DNA of 64,000 nt from Dactylosporangium sucinum (GCF_014647515.1 NZ_BMPI01000009.1:1-64000); one strand, 5' to 3'; positions 41,636 through 49,998 are shown, counted from the first letter of the stretch. Made by a program: numbers and translations. The notes: a model not told the origin generated them from the sequence alone.

Positions 41636-42393
41636 GCGCCGTACGCACCGAGCGGCACGGCCGCGTCCTGCTCATCACCATCGACCGCCCCGAGGTCCGC
41701 AACGCGATCAACGCCGCCGCGGCCGAAGGCATCGCCGCCGCGCTGACCGAGCTGGACTCGCACGACGACCTCAGCGTCGGCGTGCTGACCGGCGCGGGCA
41801 AGGGCTTCTGCGCGGGCATGGACCTCAAGGCGTTCCTGGCCGGCGAGCGCCCGGCGGTGCCGGGGCGCGGCTTCGCCGGCATCGTCGAAGGCCCGCCGGC
41901 CAAGCCGCTCATCGCGGCCGTCGAGGGCTTCGCCGTCGCGGGCGGCTTCGAGATCGTCCTGGCCTGCGACCTGCTCGTCGCGGCGCAGGACGCGAAGTTC
42001 GGCCTGCCCGAGGTGCGCCGCGGACTGCTGCCGGGCGGGGGCGGCCTGCTGCGGCTGCCGAACCGCATCCCGCAGGCCCTCGCGATGGAGTGGATCCTGA
42101 CCGGCGCCGTCGTGACGGCCGAGCAGGCGCACGCCGCGGGCCTGGTCAACCGGCTGACCCCGCCGGGCGCCGCGCTGGGGACGGCGCTGGAGCTGGCGCA
42201 GGAGATCGCCCGCAACGCGCCGCTGGCGATCCGTGCGGCGAAGCGCATCGCCGTCGAGGCGCCGGGCTGGCCCGCGGCCGAACGGTTCGCGCGCCAGCAG
42301 GAGATCTACGAGCCGGTCCGGTCGTCGGAGGACGCCGTCGAGGGCGCGCGGGCGTTCACGGAGAAGCGCACTCCCGAGTGGCGTGGCCGCTGA
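41632..42393 (+). CDS. enoyl-CoA hydratase
   Basis: A 253-residue crotonase-fold protein. TGAGKGFCAGMDLKAFL and AVAGGFEIVLACDLLVAA supply the oxyanion hole; GLPEVRRGLLPGGGGLLRLPNRI has the glutamate in the position of the first catalytic residue. The GTG start overlaps the SDR stop by four bases. The final 38 bases overlap the convergent amidohydrolase gene. Confidence 0.9.
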   Translation: MSAVRTERHGRVLLITIDRPEVRNAINAAAAEGIAAALTELDSHDDLSVGVLTGAGKGFCAGMDLKAFLAGERPAVPGRGFAGIVEGPPAKPLIAAVEGFAVAGGFEIVLACDLLVAAQDAKFGLPEVRRGLLPGGGGLLRLPNRIPQALAMEWILTGAVVTAEQAHAAGLVNRLTPPGAALGTALELAQEIARNAPLAIRAAKRIAVEAPGWPAAERFARQQEIYEPVRSSEDAVEGARAFTEKRTPEWRGR

Positions 42394-43174
42394 CGCCCAG
42401 CAGGCCGGCCAGGGTGCCGCCGAGGATGGCGGCCTCCTCGGCCGCCTCCAGGCCCAGCGAGCGAATGGTGGCGATCTCCGCCGCCGGGTCAGCCATCGGC
42501 CAGTCCGAGCCGAACACGATCCGGTCCGCCCCGTGGCGGCGGATGATCGACCGCAGCCGGGACGGGTCCAGGTCGGCCAGGCGCGGGGGCCAGGAGGTCT
42601 CCAGGACGATCGGCGAGCCGAGCACCGCCGCCTCGGCCTCGTCCAGGCGGTGGTAGCCGCCGTAGTGGCAGGCGATGAGCTGCAACCCGGGCACGGCGGT
42701 GTGCAGCGTCATGAGGTTCCGGGGCGCGCCGCGCTCGTTGGCCGCGGCGTCGCCGCCCGCGCCCGCGTGGGTGATCACCACGATGCCGGCCTCCGCGAGG
42801 GCGTGCGCGATGGCGATCACCCGCGGGTCGGCCAGCGACAGCTCCTGGAAGAGCGGATGCAGCTTGACGCCGCCGATGCCGTTGTCGGTCAGCGACCGGA
42901 GGTTCTCTTCGGGCGTGAGATCCGGATGTACCGTGCCGAAGGGGATCAGCCGGGTCCGGTCGATCGAGCCGATGAACTCGTTGGTCCGGTGCACGGTCCG
43001 GGCCACGTTCGCGATGCCGAGGCAGGCGGCCCGGTCGACGCCCGCCGCGTCCATGGTCCTCAGCAGCCCGCCGACGGTGCCGTCGAAGACCGGGTCGAGG
43101 GCGGCCGGCCGGCTCGCGAGGATCTTCGGCGCAATGTGGTCCGGCCAGACGTGACAGTGCACATCAATGATCAT
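42356..43174 (-). CDS. amidohydrolase 2-family protein (ACMSD-like TIM barrel)
   Basis: A 272-residue metal-dependent hydrolase or decarboxylase. MIIDVHCHVWPDHI contains the HxH metal site, GGVKLHPLFQEL and VVITHAGAGG provide further histidines, and FGSDWPMADP carries the catalytic aspartate. Members decarboxylate or hydrolyse cyclic and aromatic acids. The ATG at 43174 follows AAGGAGGT. It is a single-gene transcript at the right border of the island with a motif copy 18 bases upstream, and its 3' end overlaps the ECH gene. Confidence 0.86.
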   Translation of the reverse strand: MIIDVHCHVWPDHIAPKILASRPAALDPVFDGTVGGLLRTMDAAGVDRAACLGIANVARTVHRTNEFIGSIDRTRLIPFGTVHPDLTPEENLRSLTDNGIGGVKLHPLFQELSLADPRVIAIAHALAEAGIVVITHAGAGGDAAANERGAPRNLMTLHTAVPGLQLIACHYGGYHRLDEAEAAVLGSPIVLETSWPPRLADLDPSRLRSIIRRHGADRIVFGSDWPMADPAAEIATIRSLGLEAAEEAAILGGTLAGLLGVSGHATRECASP

Positions 43175-43191
43175 CCCGACCTCCTTCAAGG

Positions 43192-43208
43192 CTAATCGTT
43201 AGCATAGA
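43192..43208. promoter_or_regulatory. island motif copy 9 (upstream of amidohydrolase)
   Basis: CTAATCGTTAGCATAGA. It includes a perfect small palindrome, GCTAA-TCG-TTAGC (43191-43203), and continues into GCATAGATT, a 9-mer shared with copy 4. It is 18 bases before the gene start and is the rightmost copy found. Confidence 0.55.
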
Positions 43209-43330
43209 TTAAACCGGCGGATCCGCCACCGCCACGCTGCCAGTCGGTACTGTCATGGGGGGTGACGACGAGCGCCGGTCGCGGGTCGATGCGGACCCAC
43301 GGCAACGTCGCCAGGACATAGAGTCGCCTC

Positions 43331-43588
43331 GTGCAAGGTCGGCGGTCCACCGCGAGCCGTCCCGAGTGGCTCTGGCCCGCGGTTGCCCTCGCCGTGGCGT
43401 TGATCGGCGCGGCCGCATTGTGCCTCGTCGGAGTGTCGTCCGTGACCGCGAACTATGACGGCGTCACGAGCTGGATCAACGTCGTCGCCATCGGCAGCTG
43501 CTGCGCCGCCGCCACCCTCATCCTGCTGGCGTTGCCGCTCGCGTGGTTCACGCGGGAAGCAATCCGCGACAGTAACGCCGGCGACTGA
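43331..43588 (+). CDS. small two-helix membrane protein
   Basis: An 85-residue protein from a GTG start. It has two clear hydrophobic segments (LWPAVALAVALIGAAALCLVGV and VVAIGSCCAAATLILLALPLAWF) joined by a short polar loop with NYDGVTSW. No family is recognised and no strong ribosome-binding site is seen. It lies outside the island and may be a stand-alone membrane peptide. Confidence 0.5.
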   Translation: MQGRRSTASRPEWLWPAVALAVALIGAAALCLVGVSSVTANYDGVTSWINVVAIGSCCAAATLILLALPLAWFTREAIRDSNAGD

Positions 43589-43705
43589 TCAAGCAGGACG
43601 AAGCAGGTCCGGCGACACCATCCGGGCCGACATCGCCAACGGCACTCGATGAACGTCCCCACGGGACAACCACCCCGCGGCCGCCTGCCATGCATGATGT
43701 GGGGC

Positions 43706-44188
43706 ATGACCTATCCTCCCCCGCTGTACCACGGCAAAGAGGGCGAGATCAGCGCAACCTACCGTCCGGACGGCACCGCTCCGGAGCTCGTCTATCCGAA
43801 CGGCACCCGGGTGCACTATCTGTCCACCGGCACGTCTACCGGCGGCCTGTTCGGCCTGTACCGGTGGGAGTGCGGCCCCGACGTGACCGGGCCGGACCCG
43901 CACTTCCACCGGTCGATCACGGAGTCCTTCTACATCCTGTCCGGCACCATGCGAATCTATGACGGCAGGCGTTGGATCGACGCCGAACCCGGGGACTACG
44001 TGCACGTTCCGGCGGGTGGTATCCACGGGTTCAAGAACGAGTCCGGAGCGCCGGTGTCGATGCTGCTGCACTTCTCGCCGGGCGCGCCCCGCGAGGGCTA
44101 CTTCGAGGGCCTGGTCCGGGTTGCGCAGCTGAGCGAGGAGGAACGCACCGCGTTCTACCTCGAACACGACAACCTCTGGCTGACCTGA
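43706..44188 (+). CDS. cupin-domain protein
   Basis: A 160-residue single-domain cupin. GPDPHFHRSITESFYILSGTMRIYDG is cupin motif 1 with the HxH and Glu ligands, and GDYVHVPAGGIHGFKN is motif 2 with the third histidine. The ATG at 43706 (MTYPPPLY) is the most probable start, but alternatives 3 and 19 codons upstream exist. The fold covers dioxygenases, isomerases and sugar enzymes, so the function is open. Confidence 0.75.
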   Translation: MTYPPPLYHGKEGEISATYRPDGTAPELVYPNGTRVHYLSTGTSTGGLFGLYRWECGPDVTGPDPHFHRSITESFYILSGTMRIYDGRRWIDAEPGDYVHVPAGGIHGFKNESGAPVSMLLHFSPGAPREGYFEGLVRVAQLSEEERTAFYLEHDNLWLT

Positions 44189-44339
44189 CCGGCACCGTGC
44201 ACAGTGGCCCGGTGGTGAGGCATGCGAGCTACACCCGGGGGCGTGGTCCGAGGCAGAGTAGGTAGATAGACGTCGCCGGCCTGGTCACGAGGCTGGTCTC
44301 GCGGGTTGGGCCGGCCTCGATCGAGTTGAGGAGGCCGGC

Positions 44340-44753
44340 ATGGCCCAGGTCGCTCGACGAACCTCACTGGCCGCCTCCCGCGCCGCGCGAACCGGGGCAG
44401 CCCTGCTGTGCCTCGCCGTCGCCGTGATCCACGTCCTCGACCAGGGCGGCTTCCCGGGCAGCAAGACACCGCGCTACGTCGGCATCGGCTACTACGTGCT
44501 CGAAGCGGCCGGCGTCGTGGCTGCCGTGCTCCTGTTGCGTTCGCGCTCGCCGGCCGGGTGGCTGCTGGCCGGTGGCGTGGCATTGGGGCCGCTGGTCGGC
44601 TACATCCTGTCCCGGGGCCCGGGCCTGCCCGACTACACCTCGGATGTGGGCAACTGGACGGAGCCGCTCGGCGTGACGAGCTTGGTCGTCGAAGGCGCGC
44701 TCCTGGCGCTCGTCCTGTCGGCGCTGCGCTCGATCCGCCGCCGCGCCCGATAG
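44340..44753 (+). CDS. four-helix membrane protein of unknown function
   Basis: A 137-residue protein with four hydrophobic helices, starting TGAALLCLAVAVIHVLDQGGFPG and containing a periplasmic GPGLPDYTSDVGNW loop. GAGG lies just before the ATG. Similar short actinobacterial proteins are annotated only as hypothetical. It converges on the P1B ATPase gene with 19 bases between them. Confidence 0.65.
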   Translation: MAQVARRTSLAASRAARTGAALLCLAVAVIHVLDQGGFPGSKTPRYVGIGYYVLEAAGVVAAVLLLRSRSPAGWLLAGGVALGPLVGYILSRGPGLPDYTSDVGNWTEPLGVTSLVVEGALLALVLSALRSIRRRAR

Positions 44754-44772
44754 GCGGTAGCCCGGCCCCGGC

Positions 44773-47106
44773 TCAGGTCGCGGCGGACGCCGGCGGCATG
44801 AGGCTGAACGCGTTCTCCTCCTCCTGGGCGTTGTGCAACTGCATGATGGCGTACAGGCCGTAGAGGCCGGCCCGCAGGTCGATCACGTCTTCCGGCTCGG
44901 GCTGGTTGCCGGTCTCCGGCAGGGTGCGGCGCAGCCGGCGGATCTGGTGCTCGATCTCGGCGTGGGTGCGGCTGAGCGCTCCGACCGGGTCGGGGCCGCC
45001 GAGGGCCCGCGCGACGATCGGCAGCAGCTGCGCCTCCTCGGCCCGCTCGTGCGGCAGCAGGTCGGTCTCGAGGCGGTCGAGCAGCTCACGGACGGGTTCG
45101 AGGTCGCCTCCGGTGACGGAGAGGTCGTCGGCGACGGCTCGGATCCGCTCGACGAGTGGCCGGATGGCGGTGTGCTGCGCGTACAGCTGCCGGGTCACGG
45201 CGAGGTCGGCGGTCGGCAGGGTGACGGTGTGCGTGCGCTGCGGCAGCAGGACCGTCAGGGCGAGGCCGATGGCCGCGACGTCGATCGCCTCCTGCAGCAG
45301 CGCGCCGGCCACCGGTGTGAGCAGCCCGGCCGCGGCGGGGATCATCGCGGCCAGCGACAGGGCCATGCCGATCGCGGCCGAGCGGCGGGCGATGCGGTGG
45401 GCGCGCCGGGCGACGAGGATCGCGTCGGCGAGGCCGTCGACCCGGTCGGTGGTGAGCATGACGTCGGCCGCCTCGGCGGCGGCCGTGACACCGCGTGCCG
45501 CCAGGGCCACACCGACACCGGCGGCGGCGAGCGCTGGGGCGTCGTTCACCCCGTCGCCGACCATGACGGTCGGTGCGGCGCGCTGTTCCGCGGCGACGAT
45601 GGCGAGTTTGTCGGCGGGGTCGCGGTCGGCATACACCGCGTCGACGCCGGCGACCCGCCCGACGGTGTCCGCGATGTCCGCGCGGTCTCCGGTGATCATG
45701 ACGGTGCGCTCGATGCCGGCGTCGCGCAGCGTCCGCATCATGCGTGGCGCGTCGGGCCGGAGCGGGTCGGTGAGCAGCAGTACCCCGGCGGGCCGGCCGT
45801 CCACCGCCGCGAACACGGTCAGCGATCCGTCCAGCGTGGCCCGGCGCCGGGCCCGGCGCACCCAGTCCGGTGTGGGGCCGTCGACGACCCAGGCCGCCTT
45901 GCCGAGGCGTACCCGGTGGCCCTCCACCGTTCCTTCGATGCCGAAACCGTGCCGTTCCCGCACGTTCGACGCCACGGGCAGGCTCAGCCTGCGGTCGCGG
46001 GCGGCGGTCACGATGGGCGCGGCGAGCACGTGTGCCGACGACTGGTCGAGCGAGGCGGCCAGCCGCAGCACCTCGTCGGCCGGCAGGTCGTGGCCGGTGA
46101 TCACCGCGGAGAGGACGGGCCGGCCGCGGGTCAGGGTGCCGGTCTTGTCGAACAGCAGGACCCGTCCGGCGGCCAGCTGCTCGAGTGCCGCACCGCCCTT
46201 GAGGATCACGCCGTACCGAGCCGCCCGGGACACCCCGGACATGATCGCGATCGGGGCGGCCAGCAACAGCGGGCAGGGAGTCGCCACGACCAGCACGGCC
46301 ACCGCTCGCACCGCCTCGCCCGAGATCGCCCAGGCAAGCCCGGCGGCCAGCAGCGTCAGGGGTACGAAGGCCAGCGCGAACCGGTCGGCGAGGCGGACGA
46401 AGGGGGCGCTGCTCGCCTGGGCCCGCTCGACCAGGCGCACCACGCCCGCGTAGGTCGATGCGGCCGCGGTCTCGGTGGCCAGCATCCGCGCCGCCGCCCC
46501 GGCGTTGACGACACCACTGCGGATGTTGTCGCCGGCCCGGCGCTCGACCGGCAGCGACTCGCCGGACAGTGCCGCCTCGTCGAACACGCCGTCGTCGAGC
46601 AGCCGGCCGTCGACCGGGACGAGCTCGCCCGAGCCGACCAGCAGCCGGTCGCCGACCGCGACCCGGTCCACCGGGATCTCGGCCACGCCGTCCGGGCCCT
46701 CACGGCGAGCGATCCGCGGCGCGCCGGCGGCCAGGCGGCCGAGTTCCCGGCGGGCCCGGGCCGACGCGCGCGCCTCCAGCACGCCTCCGGTGAACAGCAT
46801 GACAGCGATCACCGCACCGGCGAGCGGCTCGCCGACCAGCAGGGCGCCGGCCAGCGCCAGCCACGCGATGACGTCCACCGAGGGCCGGCGGCGCAGCAGC
46901 GCGACGGCGATGGTGATCGTCGAGTAGGCCAGCCCGACCAGCGTCGCGGCGGTCCACAGCGCGGACGCCCAGCCCCGCGCCCCCGCGCCGGCGGCCGCCA
47001 CACCGGCGATGAGCAGCAGCGTCGCCAGCCAGAACAGGATGGTCTCCCGGGCGGCCCACAGCCGGGAACCTCGCGGCTGCGACGCGCGGTCGCCCTGCTC
47101 GTTCAT
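44773..47106 (-). CDS. P1B-type metal ATPase with C-terminal hemerythrin domain
   Basis: A 777-residue metal-transport ATPase. The TGES-type actuator loop is LSGESLP, phosphorylation is at D320 in DKTGTLT, and the hinge is VGDGVND. The membrane metal motif is TPCP (276-279) with QEAIDVAAI in the last helix. These features and the absence of an N-terminal metal-binding domain match group P1B-5. The conserved HP dipeptide is HV (359-360). Residues 640-770 form a hemerythrin/HHE four-helix domain with likely di-iron ligands H645, H686, E690, H715, H758 and E762. Such fusions are known for P1B-5 in Acidothermus. Iron or another divalent metal is the likely cargo. Confidence 0.9.
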   Translation of the reverse strand: MNEQGDRASQPRGSRLWAARETILFWLATLLLIAGVAAAGAGARGWASALWTAATLVGLAYSTITIAVALLRRRPSVDVIAWLALAGALLVGEPLAGAVIAVMLFTGGVLEARASARARRELGRLAAGAPRIARREGPDGVAEIPVDRVAVGDRLLVGSGELVPVDGRLLDDGVFDEAALSGESLPVERRAGDNIRSGVVNAGAAARMLATETAAASTYAGVVRLVERAQASSAPFVRLADRFALAFVPLTLLAAGLAWAISGEAVRAVAVLVVATPCPLLLAAPIAIMSGVSRAARYGVILKGGAALEQLAAGRVLLFDKTGTLTRGRPVLSAVITGHDLPADEVLRLAASLDQSSAHVLAAPIVTAARDRRLSLPVASNVRERHGFGIEGTVEGHRVRLGKAAWVVDGPTPDWVRRARRRATLDGSLTVFAAVDGRPAGVLLLTDPLRPDAPRMMRTLRDAGIERTVMITGDRADIADTVGRVAGVDAVYADRDPADKLAIVAAEQRAAPTVMVGDGVNDAPALAAAGVGVALAARGVTAAAEAADVMLTTDRVDGLADAILVARRAHRIARRSAAIGMALSLAAMIPAAAGLLTPVAGALLQEAIDVAAIGLALTVLLPQRTHTVTLPTADLAVTRQLYAQHTAIRPLVERIRAVADDLSVTGGDLEPVRELLDRLETDLLPHERAEEAQLLPIVARALGGPDPVGALSRTHAEIEHQIRRLRRTLPETGNQPEPEDVIDLRAGLYGLYAIMQLHNAQEEENAFSLMPPASAAT

Positions 47107-47383
47107 GGCGCGGTGACAGGAGCCGAACGCGGCCGGCCGACACGGAGCGCTGCACCGCCGGCACCGACGACGAGCGGCCCGTACCGATTGGACATCGCAG
47201 TACCCCTCTCCCCCGAGGAGCCGGTCGGCACAGCGGACCGGCCTCACTTCATGGTCCACTCGCCGCGGCCTCCGTTCCAAGGCCGAAGGTCCCGAACCGG
47301 CGACACCTCGCCGCGGCTAAGAATCCTCGAAGAACGGCGCGGCAGAGTGGGCACGAGTTCGTCGGACGAGGAGGTGTCGTTTC
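47107..47383. other. divergent intergenic region, promoters only
   Basis: About 277 bases between the P1B ATPase and ferric-reductase-like genes. No gene is supported; minus-strand frames through it have no ribosome-binding site in a sensible place. It must hold promoters for both divergent units, but no clear -35/-10 pair could be assigned. Confidence 0.4.
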
Positions 47384-48844
47384 GTGCCGGACACCGTCAG
47401 TGGCGCGCCGCCGCACCCGATCGTGGTGCACGGCGCGCAGCATGACCCCGCACGGTGGTGGCTGCCGCCCGCGTCGGGTGGCGGAGTGCGACCGGGACGA
47501 CGGCGGGGGCGCGGCCCGGGGCCACCCGCGTGGCGGGCCGATCTCGTGGGCGCCGCGGCGGTGCTCAGCATGCTGGTGGTCGTTGCGCTCTGGGTGCGCA
47601 ACCGGGGCGTGCAGGACCTCACCGGCGTGGCGCCCGGACTGACCTCGCTGGGCCGGCTCACCGGCCTCGTCTCCACCGATCTGCTGCTGGTCCAGGTGCT
47701 GCTCATGGCCCGCGTGCCGTGGATCGAGCGCAGCTTCGGCCAGGACCGCCTGGCGGCGTGGCACCGGTGGACCGGGTTCACCTCCTTCAACCTCATGCTG
47801 GCGCACGTCGTCCTCGTCGCCGTCGGCTACGCCGCGAGCGAGGACACGGGCCCGCTGGGCGAGTTGTGGCACCTGGTCACCACGTACCCGGGGATGCTGC
47901 TGGCGGCCGCGGCGTCGCTCGCGCTCACCATCGTCGTGGTGACGTCGGTCCGCGCGGCCCGCCGCCGGCTGCGGTACGAGTCATGGCACCTGCTGCACCT
48001 GTACGCGTACCTCGGCGTGGCCCTGGCCATCCCGCACGAGCTGTGGACCGGCACCGACTTCGTCGCCTCGCCGGCGGCCCGCGCGTACTGGTGGACGATC
48101 TATCTCACCGCGGCCGGCTGCCTCGTCCTGTTCCGGATCGGCCTGCCGGCCTGGCGCACGCTGCGGCACCGGCCGGTCGTCGCCGCCGTCGTGCCCGAGG
48201 GCCCCGGCGTGTTCTCGGTGTACCTGCGCGGCCGGCACCTGGACCGCCTGCCGGCGCGCGCCGGGCAGTTCTTCCTGTGGCGCTTCCTCGACGGGCCGGG
48301 CCGGTCCCGCGCCAACCCGTACTCGCTCTCGGCCGGGCCCCGGCCGGACCTGCTGCGGGTCACGGTGAAGGACCTCGGCGAGGGCAGCCGGCGGGTGGCC
48401 ACGGTCCGGCCCGGCACGAAGGTGGTCATCGAGGGCCCGTACGGCCGGTTGACCGCGCCGCCCGCCGACGGCCGCCCGATCACCATGCTCGCCAGCGGGG
48501 TCGGCATCACCCCACTGCGGGCGATCCTCGACGAGGTCCGGGTGCCGGTGACGCTGCTCTACCGCGCGCGTACCGCGGACGACCTCCTGTTCAAGGACGA
48601 GCTGGACGCGGCGGTCATTGCCGGAGGGCTCCGGGTGGGGTACCTGATCGGGCCGCGCGCCGGGGAGGGCTCCTGGGTTCCGGCGGGTTTCCGGGACGAC
48701 CAGCTTCCCCGATGGGTGCCCGGCATCCACACGCATCACGTCTACGTCTGCGGGCCCGACGCCTGGATGTCCGTCGCCGCGGCGGCGGTACTGCGCGCCG
48801 GTGTACCCCCGCGGCGCCTGCACACCGAGCGATTCAGCTGGTAG
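47384..48844 (+). CDS. ferric reductase-like transmembrane / ferredoxin-NADP reductase-like fusion
   Basis: A 486-residue protein. A membrane domain with about six helices (residues 50-265) has haem-ligand-type histidines in LAAWHRWTGFTSFNLMLAHVVLV and ESWHLLHLYAYLGVALAIPHEL. A flavoreductase half follows: FAD motif RANPYSLSAGP and NAD(P)-binding GVGITPLRAIL, then VYVCGPDAWM. It should pass electrons from cytosolic NAD(P)H through haem to the outside. A GAGGAGGTG site precedes the GTG start. The FMN-binding gene follows after 11 bases, indicating a shared extracytoplasmic electron-transfer chain. Confidence 0.88.
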   Translation: MPDTVSGAPPHPIVVHGAQHDPARWWLPPASGGGVRPGRRRGRGPGPPAWRADLVGAAAVLSMLVVVALWVRNRGVQDLTGVAPGLTSLGRLTGLVSTDLLLVQVLLMARVPWIERSFGQDRLAAWHRWTGFTSFNLMLAHVVLVAVGYAASEDTGPLGELWHLVTTYPGMLLAAAASLALTIVVVTSVRAARRRLRYESWHLLHLYAYLGVALAIPHELWTGTDFVASPAARAYWWTIYLTAAGCLVLFRIGLPAWRTLRHRPVVAAVVPEGPGVFSVYLRGRHLDRLPARAGQFFLWRFLDGPGRSRANPYSLSAGPRPDLLRVTVKDLGEGSRRVATVRPGTKVVIEGPYGRLTAPPADGRPITMLASGVGITPLRAILDEVRVPVTLLYRARTADDLLFKDELDAAVIAGGLRVGYLIGPRAGEGSWVPAGFRDDQLPRWVPGIHTHHVYVCGPDAWMSVAAAAVLRAGVPPRRLHTERFSW

Positions 48845-48855
48845 GAGAACCCCGG

Positions 48856-49320
48856 ATGAGGCGGATCACGCTGTGGATGCTGTCCACGGTGGCGGCGGTC
48901 GTACTGCTGTTCAGCTACCGGACCAGCACGATGGGCGCGACGGCACCGAACGCTCCCGGCGTCGTCGGTGCGGCGCCGGGCCTGGTGCCCAACGGTCCCG
49001 CCGCCGGCGGCCCGGCGGGCTCAGCAGCCCCGTCGGGCGCCACGTTGGTCAACGGCACGGTCGCGCAGACCCGCTGGGGCCCGGTCCAGGTTCGGGTGAC
49101 CATCTCCGGCGGAAGGATCACCGACGTCGTCGCGCTGCAGGTGCCCAGCGGCAACCGGCGCGACCGGGAGATCAACGACTACGCGGTGCCGATGCTGCGC
49201 GAGAAGGTCCTGCAGGCGCAGAGCGCCGACATCGACTCGGTGTCCGGCGCCACCGTCACCAGCGACGGCTACCGCCGCTCCCTGCAGGCCGCGCTCGACG
49301 CCGCGCACTTCGGCTCCTGA
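48856..49320 (+). CDS. exported FMN-binding domain protein
   Basis: A 154-residue protein with an N-terminal membrane anchor (LWMLSTVAAVVLLFSY), a Gly/Pro/Ala-rich linker and an FMN_bind domain. DSVSGATVTSDGY near the end contains the SGAT-x-T motif to which ApbE-type transferases attach FMN covalently through the second threonine. No apbE is in the window. It probably receives electrons from the reductase encoded just upstream. Confidence 0.85.
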   Translation: MRRITLWMLSTVAAVVLLFSYRTSTMGATAPNAPGVVGAAPGLVPNGPAAGGPAGSAAPSGATLVNGTVAQTRWGPVQVRVTISGGRITDVVALQVPSGNRRDREINDYAVPMLREKVLQAQSADIDSVSGATVTSDGYRRSLQAALDAAHFGS

Positions 49321-49346
49321 ACGGGTCGCCGGTGTGAACGTCGCCC

Positions 49347-49364
49347 ATGAGCGGCTCCGCTCAT
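49347..49364. terminator. short stem-loop between convergent genes
   Basis: ATGAGCGG-CT-CCGCTCAT: eight-base perfect arms in the 40-bp gap between the FMN-binding gene and the convergent methyltransferase, whose stop codon it overlaps. Lacking a U-run, it is a weak terminator candidate. Confidence 0.45.
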
Positions 49365-49969
49365 CCTCCGGTCGCGACCGCGGCGAGGGCGGCGTGCGGC
49401 CGGTGCGTGCCGTCGCTGGGCCGGTGCAGGCGCTCGACCTCCGTGAACCCGGCTCGCGTCAGCCGCTCGACGAGCTCGTCCACGGGCCAGCGATAAGCGG
49501 TCACGACCTTGTGGTCGAAGGCGGCAACCTCGTCACCGTCGAAGACGCCGAGCACCAACGCTCCGGCCGGGGCCATTGCCCGACGGAACCTGGCGAGCAC
49601 GCCGTCGAGCCGCTGCGGCGGTAGATGGATCAACGAGTACCAGGCCAGGATGCCGGCGATCGAATGGTCGGCGACGTCGAGGTCCTCCATCGACCCGAGT
49701 TGGTACCTACCGCCCGGGTGGACCGCCCGCGCATGGGCGATGAACTCGGGGACCATGTCGATTCCCGTCGCGTCGACGCCCTGCGAGCGAAGGTAATCGG
49801 TGATGTGGCCGGGCCCGCAGCCCAGATCGAGCACCGTGCCGGGCCGGCCCGCCAGATGTCGCGCGATGAAGGCCAGGTCGTCGGCGTGGACCTGCTGCCT
49901 TGAACCGAACAGCTCGATGTAAAGGTCTGCGACGGACGCATAGGCGCGCCGAACCTGCTCCACGTTCAC
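49361..49969 (-). CDS. class I SAM-dependent methyltransferase
   Basis: A 202-residue methyltransferase. Motif I is VLDLGCGPGHITDYL, the acidic residue of motif II is in GIDMVPEFIAHA, and GILAWYSLIHLPPQRLDGVLARFRRAMAPAGALVLGVF is the post-motif region common to small-molecule methyltransferases. It starts with GTG. It is 29 bp from the APH-like gene upstream and may be co-transcribed. Confidence 0.82.
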   Translation of the reverse strand: MNVEQVRRAYASVADLYIELFGSRQQVHADDLAFIARHLAGRPGTVLDLGCGPGHITDYLRSQGVDATGIDMVPEFIAHARAVHPGGRYQLGSMEDLDVADHSIAGILAWYSLIHLPPQRLDGVLARFRRAMAPAGALVLGVFDGDEVAAFDHKVVTAYRWPVDELVERLTRAGFTEVERLHRPSDGTHRPHAALAAVATGG

Positions 49970-49998
49970 CGCACGACCATATGGTGGCGATCGCCGGC

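Noticed and set aside
8249-43208. Reading the island motif simply as sigma-70 -10 boxes
   Set aside because: Any -10 box would be AT-rich here, so the risk is real, but shared 12-mers and 9-mers, the 18-bp palindrome at 15161 and variable distance and orientation to genes go beyond a TANNNT box. It is kept as a finding, to be tested statistically.
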